Assembly: GCA_947579665.1 (NCBI GenBank)
Contig: CANPUZ010000036.1
Location: 186,001-250,000 of the forward strand
DNA length: 64,000 nucleotides
Origin: Sympetrum striolatum
Lineage: Eukaryota > Arthropoda > Insecta > Odonata > Libellulidae
Reading direction: 5' to 3'
Shown piece after piece: positions 60,378 to 64,000 of this stretch. The translations under genes were made by a program, and so were the position numbers. Numbering within the stretch: position 1 is the stretch's first letter; each line of letters begins with the position of its first letter. A model generated the notes under the pieces. The model had not been told where the DNA came from and searched no databases. It saw only the letters and a list, made by a program, of their open reading frames with translations.

Positions 60378-60605
60378 CTATACTAGCTTTACCCGTTCAC
60401 ACGTTGTTGTGTTTAGAGAAGTGTGATCTCTTTCTTGCCTTGCTTGCCTCTGTTCACTCGTTTCTAATGATCGAGCAAGAGTAGTGTGATTTCGATCTCT
60501 TTCTTGACTTGCTTGCTTCTGTTCACTCGTTTCTAATGATCGTTCTTCTCTTCTCCTTTTTGCTTGATTTGTAGATAGACCAATAGCACTTCGCGTTGGC
60601 GGCAT
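60378..60605 (-). pseudogene. Remnant of Helitron protein N-terminus
   Basis: 75-codon minus-strand frame beginning MPPTRSAIGLSTNQAKRRRE with two imperfect repeats of the type RSLETSEQRQARQERD. Basic, Arg/Glu-rich repeats of this kind are found at the start of Helitron-encoded proteins. The frame runs directly into the 3' end of the element, so the Rep and helicase portion was deleted. An internal DNA repeat of about 69 bp (60430-60545) corresponds to the peptide repeat. Confidence 0.6.
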
Positions 60606-61897
60606 AATTGTAGGGTTAAATAAAACGTATTTCCAATTATTTTCTTCAGCTGGAAATTAATAATATTTTTATTTATTCGCGTATTAATAATTTATTCTCG
60701 TATTAATAATTGCAAAAGTTTTTGACTGCATTTTTTTATTTATTAGAATTTACTGGAGAAAAATCGAACGTCAAATGCATTAATGTTCTTTTTTGTAATT
60801 TACATTTAAATTAATTTTTTGAAATCTTATAAGAAATACAATTTATGTATTTAAAATATTTTAAATTTTAATATAATTAGTAATATTTAAACAATAATTG
60901 AAAAAATATAAATTCTACCCAAATGGGATCAATTGTATCAAATGTATCGTACTTCTATTTTTCCCGTAGAAAATCCATTCGCAATTTGTATGGCAGGCAG
61001 CTATTCGCGTTGCAAGGCTATTATAATGAAATCATACATACTATCTACATTACTTTCATTCAGTATATAAGAAAATATATTATCACAGTACCTTATCAGT
61101 TCGGAGTAAGATATGCTAAATTATGTGCTACTCTACACTTCGCATCTCGCAAATCTCAAATAGAACACATATTCAACTGAAGAAGACCTAAAAATTAAAT
61201 TCAGTCTCGTCAAAGACATAAAATAAATTGAAATGTTGAAAATAGATGATATTTGTAATCAAAGTCGGTAACGTCATCAACTCACCAAGTTGTCCAGTAC
61301 ATACAATCTCTTGAATTTATCAAAATATAATTTTCATTAAATATCAAAAACCGTTTACTCCACGATAATATACGTAAATATTTACGTTGCTATAAACAAA
61401 CATCATTTGAATACGGGAGTAAATTCTCAATGTGTTCTTATGAGAAAATTCAACAATCGCATTCGTTGTAACTGAGAAATAGTTTGTTTATAGCCTCAAA
61501 ATTCATCAAAATTATCATCTAATTATCTCAAAGTCTCGTAATTTCCGATCGTAAACTATATTTCATGACCAAAATGAGAAACTTTATTCAATTTCCCTTC
61601 TTTTGGTGGTACTTCTAAATCCATACGTTGGTTATTTCTAATTTAATTTTGCAAAAGAAAGGAAGCATGAAAGTGATAAAAATCGAAGTTTACATGTATT
61701 TCTTATGGAAACTGTTTTTCCTTCTGGAGTCGAACTGAGTACTCCGATTAAAATAAAAATTTACAAAAACCTTTCCGGGGATATACGTAATCATTTCCCA
61801 AATTTTCACGACGATTGGATGTATGGTTTTTGAATCTATCGAGTACAGACAGACAGACAGACAGACAGACACACATTCATTTTTATATATATATAGA
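60383..61897 (-). mobile_element. Helitron derivative, about 1.5 kb
   Basis: On the minus strand the element starts TCTATATATATATAAAAATG (5' end at 61897), the known start of many insect Helitrons. It ends GGGTAAAGCTAG (at 60383), with a short hairpin ACAC-AACAAC-GTGT about a dozen bases before CTAG. The flanking bases are A on the 5' side and T on the 3' side, the standard Helitron target. A (CAGA)n run lies at 61847-61872. No Rep or helicase domain was seen, so it is non-autonomous. It sits inside a linker between units 46 and 47, splitting no unit. Confidence 0.85.
60606..61680. other. Interior of the Helitron, no gene recognised
   Basis: Very A+T-rich. The 85-codon frame at 60923-61180 (plus) has no family I recognise. 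This may be unrelated DNA captured by the Helitron. Confidence 0.45.
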
Positions 61898-61971
61898 TAT
61901 AATAGATATGAATATCTATTACATATAGATGCTTCTCCGGATTCATTCATATATATAGGGATATAGATAGA
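61898..61971. repeat. Right part of the linker split by the Helitron
   Basis: Holds ATATCTATTACATATAGATGC with the CCGGATTCATTCAT module, then GATAGATAGG into the next unit. The left part of this linker is 60365-60382. Confidence 0.75.
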
Positions 61972-63048
61972 TAGGATACTAATTCACAGCCTAAACAACA
62001 AGCGTGATTGACTTAAAATTTTCACGGCGTATTGGCCATAATGTGTAACCACCAGAAAAAATGCGACCTTGAACCTCGGTGTCATGGGTTCGATTCCAGA
62101 AGGCCCCAAAGTCGCGATTTTCCCCATAAGAATACATGGCGGGAATTTCGGAAAATTGTTTGAGGCACTTCCCGGAAAAGTAGAGAAATGAAATTCAAGG
62201 GATCGCTAGAAGCCGTGCATATCCAACGAAAATCAAAATGACATTGCCGAATATGGCCCATGGTTCGAGGCTAGGTTGGGGCAAAAATCGGCCGTTTAAA
62301 TAGCACTGCGGCGATTTTGAAGATTTTTTCTGGATCATTTCCCTATAACATGGATACTTGAAACTCGGCACGTAGATAGATATCATTGATATATTTCATA
62401 ATCAAATTTTACGTGTTCGCTGATGGTCCTTGGTTCGAGCTCAGAGGGCCATTTCACTTCTCAATGCATTTCTTACGGAGATAACGGAAACAAAATTTAG
62501 GTACTTCCCGGCATGCTATCGACTTCAAACTTTGCATGATAGAAGAGCATGTCTTTAAAAATCAAACTGTGCATTCACAGCTTACAATATGTTCTGGGTT
62601 CGACACCAGGTGTCTCTACAATCAGAAATTGATCCGATTTTTAGGAATGATTTTGAAACCTTTCCCAATAATATAGAAACTTGAAATTCGGCATATAGAT
62701 AGAAATCATAAATAACTTTCAGAAACATGTTTTAGATTTCCAAGATTGTCCTTGGTTCGAATCCAGAGAGCCATTTAAATTCGTGAAAATGAGAACTATT
62801 TTTGAGGCAGTAGTAGCCCATATTTCTGCTTGAATTTTCACACATAGTTAGAGATGGCGATGTTCTATTGTGCTGCATAGTAAGTTCAACAGTAAAGACC
62901 CGGGTTCGATGCCAGACGATGGAATTTCAGTGAATTTTAAGGAAAATTTCAATCCTTTTTTTTTTCTTATGAGGACCGTCCCGATATGATGCCGACATGA
63001 AAATAGTTATGTCGATCTGCTTGCAGTATGCAAGCAACATTTTACTCG
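61972..63048 (+). repeat. TTCGA-box unit 47 (type I, B1)
   Basis: 1,077-bp copy. Box c is changed to GGTTCGAGCTCAG. It is followed by only about 23 bp of TA-rich linker without a module. Confidence 0.85.
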
Positions 63049-63071
63049 TATATTCATATATATATATATAT

Positions 63072-64000
63072 AGAGAGGATACAAAGTCACAGGCTAAACC
63101 ACTAGCGTCAATGGCTTGAAATTTTTAGGACATATTGGCCATAACGTATAACCTCCAGAAAAATTGCGATTTTGAACCTCAGTGTCATGGGTTCGATTCC
63201 AGAGGGCCCCAAAGTCCCGATTTTTCCCGTTTAAATGCATTGCTTTGATTTTCGGGAATTAAAAAAAAATACTTCCCGTATAGGTAGAGAATTAAAACTC
63301 AAGGAGCCTATATATATGACCATAGTCTATCGAAAACATAAATGAGTTTTACGGAAAATATCCTGGGTTCGATGCTAGGTCGGGGCAAAAATCGGCCGTT
63401 TAAAATGCGTTGTGGCGATTTTTAAGATTTTTTTTGGACCCCTTTCCGAATGCATGGTAACTTGAAATTTGGCATGGGGTTAGAAATCATAAATATATTT
63501 CATAATAAAATTTTACATATTCGCTGAGTGTCCTTGGTTCGATCCCATAGGGCCATTTGCACTCCACAATGCATTTCTTATGGGGATAACGGAAACACAT
63601 TTTAGGTACTTCCCGGTATGATATCGACTTCAAACTTTGTATGAAATTAGATCAAGTCCTAGCAAGTCATTTTGTGCATTTACAGCTTCCAATACGTCCA
63701 GGGTTCGACACCAAGCGTCTCTACAATCAGTCACTGATCCGATTTTTAAGAGTTATTTTGAACCCGTTCACTGTAATATTAAAACTTGAAATTCGGCATA
63801 TATATAGAACTTATAGATACATTTCGAAAACACATTTTATGTTTCCTAGATCGTCCTTGGTTCGAATCCAGAGAGCAATTAACATTCGTGAAAAGTAGGT
63901 CTTTGTTTGAGGCAGTTGCAGCCAATATTTCTGCTTGAATTTTCACACGTATTTAGATAAGATGATCTTCTGATGTGCTGCATAGATATTTTACCAAAAA
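63072..64000 (+). repeat. TTCGA-box unit 48 (type I, B1), cut by window end
   Basis: 929 bp of a copy containing the first five boxes. It belongs to the subfamily of units 39 and 40 and is an inverted relative of the left part of unit 7 near the other end of the window. Confidence 0.85.

Noticed and set aside
60923..61180. 85-codon frame inside the Helitron as a gene
   Set aside because: A+T-rich, no recognisable family, opposite strand to the Helitron remnant.
1..64000. CRISPR array
   Set aside because: Repeats are long, diverged, in both orientations and in eukaryote-like DNA. There are no short identical direct repeats with unique spacers and no cas genes.

Overview
The window is a eukaryotic, probably arthropod, repeat landscape. 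Pointers to an animal genome are an A+T-rich base composition, an RTE-like reverse transcriptase fragment, a LINE RNase H fragment, an insect-style Helitron with canonical ends, a foldback MITE and many microsatellites. I found no intact host protein gene and no functional tRNA or rRNA. Almost every open reading frame in the array is a by-product of the repeat, which is why the same peptides recur dozens of times.

Regions 1-24982, 34949-60364 and 61972-64000 are one array of a single repeat family. I call it the TTCGA-box unit. I mapped 48 full, truncated or rearranged copies plus one miniature foldback. A typical copy is 1,076-1,082 bp and contains six diverged monomers of about 150-176 bp. 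Each monomer carries one GGTTCGANNCC motif, identical in form to the tRNA T-arm / RNA polymerase III B box, usually inside a short hairpin. Strand is given here as the strand reading GGTTCGA. In that direction a unit starts at GGATAC (class B1) or GGGGATC (class B2) and ends with the hairpin GCTTGCAGTATGCAAGC followed by about 13 nt ending in TTTTACTCG. Two core versions exist: type I (about 1,078 bp) and type II (about 1,105 bp, with three different middle monomers). Cores and 5' ends occur in different combinations.

Units lie in both orientations. They are separated by short junction linkers made of (TA)n and other microsatellites plus a recurring module, AATGAATCCGGAGAAGC followed by TCTATATATAATAGA. 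Units 25-27 (36957-40339) and units 33-35 (45025-48403) are near-identical inverted copies, so a recent 3.4-kb inverted duplication is present. Several units are chimeric, orientation-switched, or shortened by about a whole number of monomers.

The array is interrupted twice. The first interruption, 25052-34948, is a largely single-copy A+T-rich island. A degenerate LINE RNase H fragment sits at its left border and an RTE-type reverse transcriptase fragment at its right border. A foldback MITE and one solitary tRNA-like B-box sequence lie inside it. The second, 60383-61897, is a 1,515-bp Helitron derivative inserted between A and T in a junction linker, with a remnant of the Helitron protein N-terminus.

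The most unusual feature is the family itself: hundreds of B-box-like motifs at near-nucleosomal spacing, packed in length-constrained hexameric units with a terminal hairpin. Whether it is a Helitron/Helentron-like non-autonomous element, a tRNA/SINE-derived satellite or a TFIIIC-binding array cannot be decided from sequence alone.
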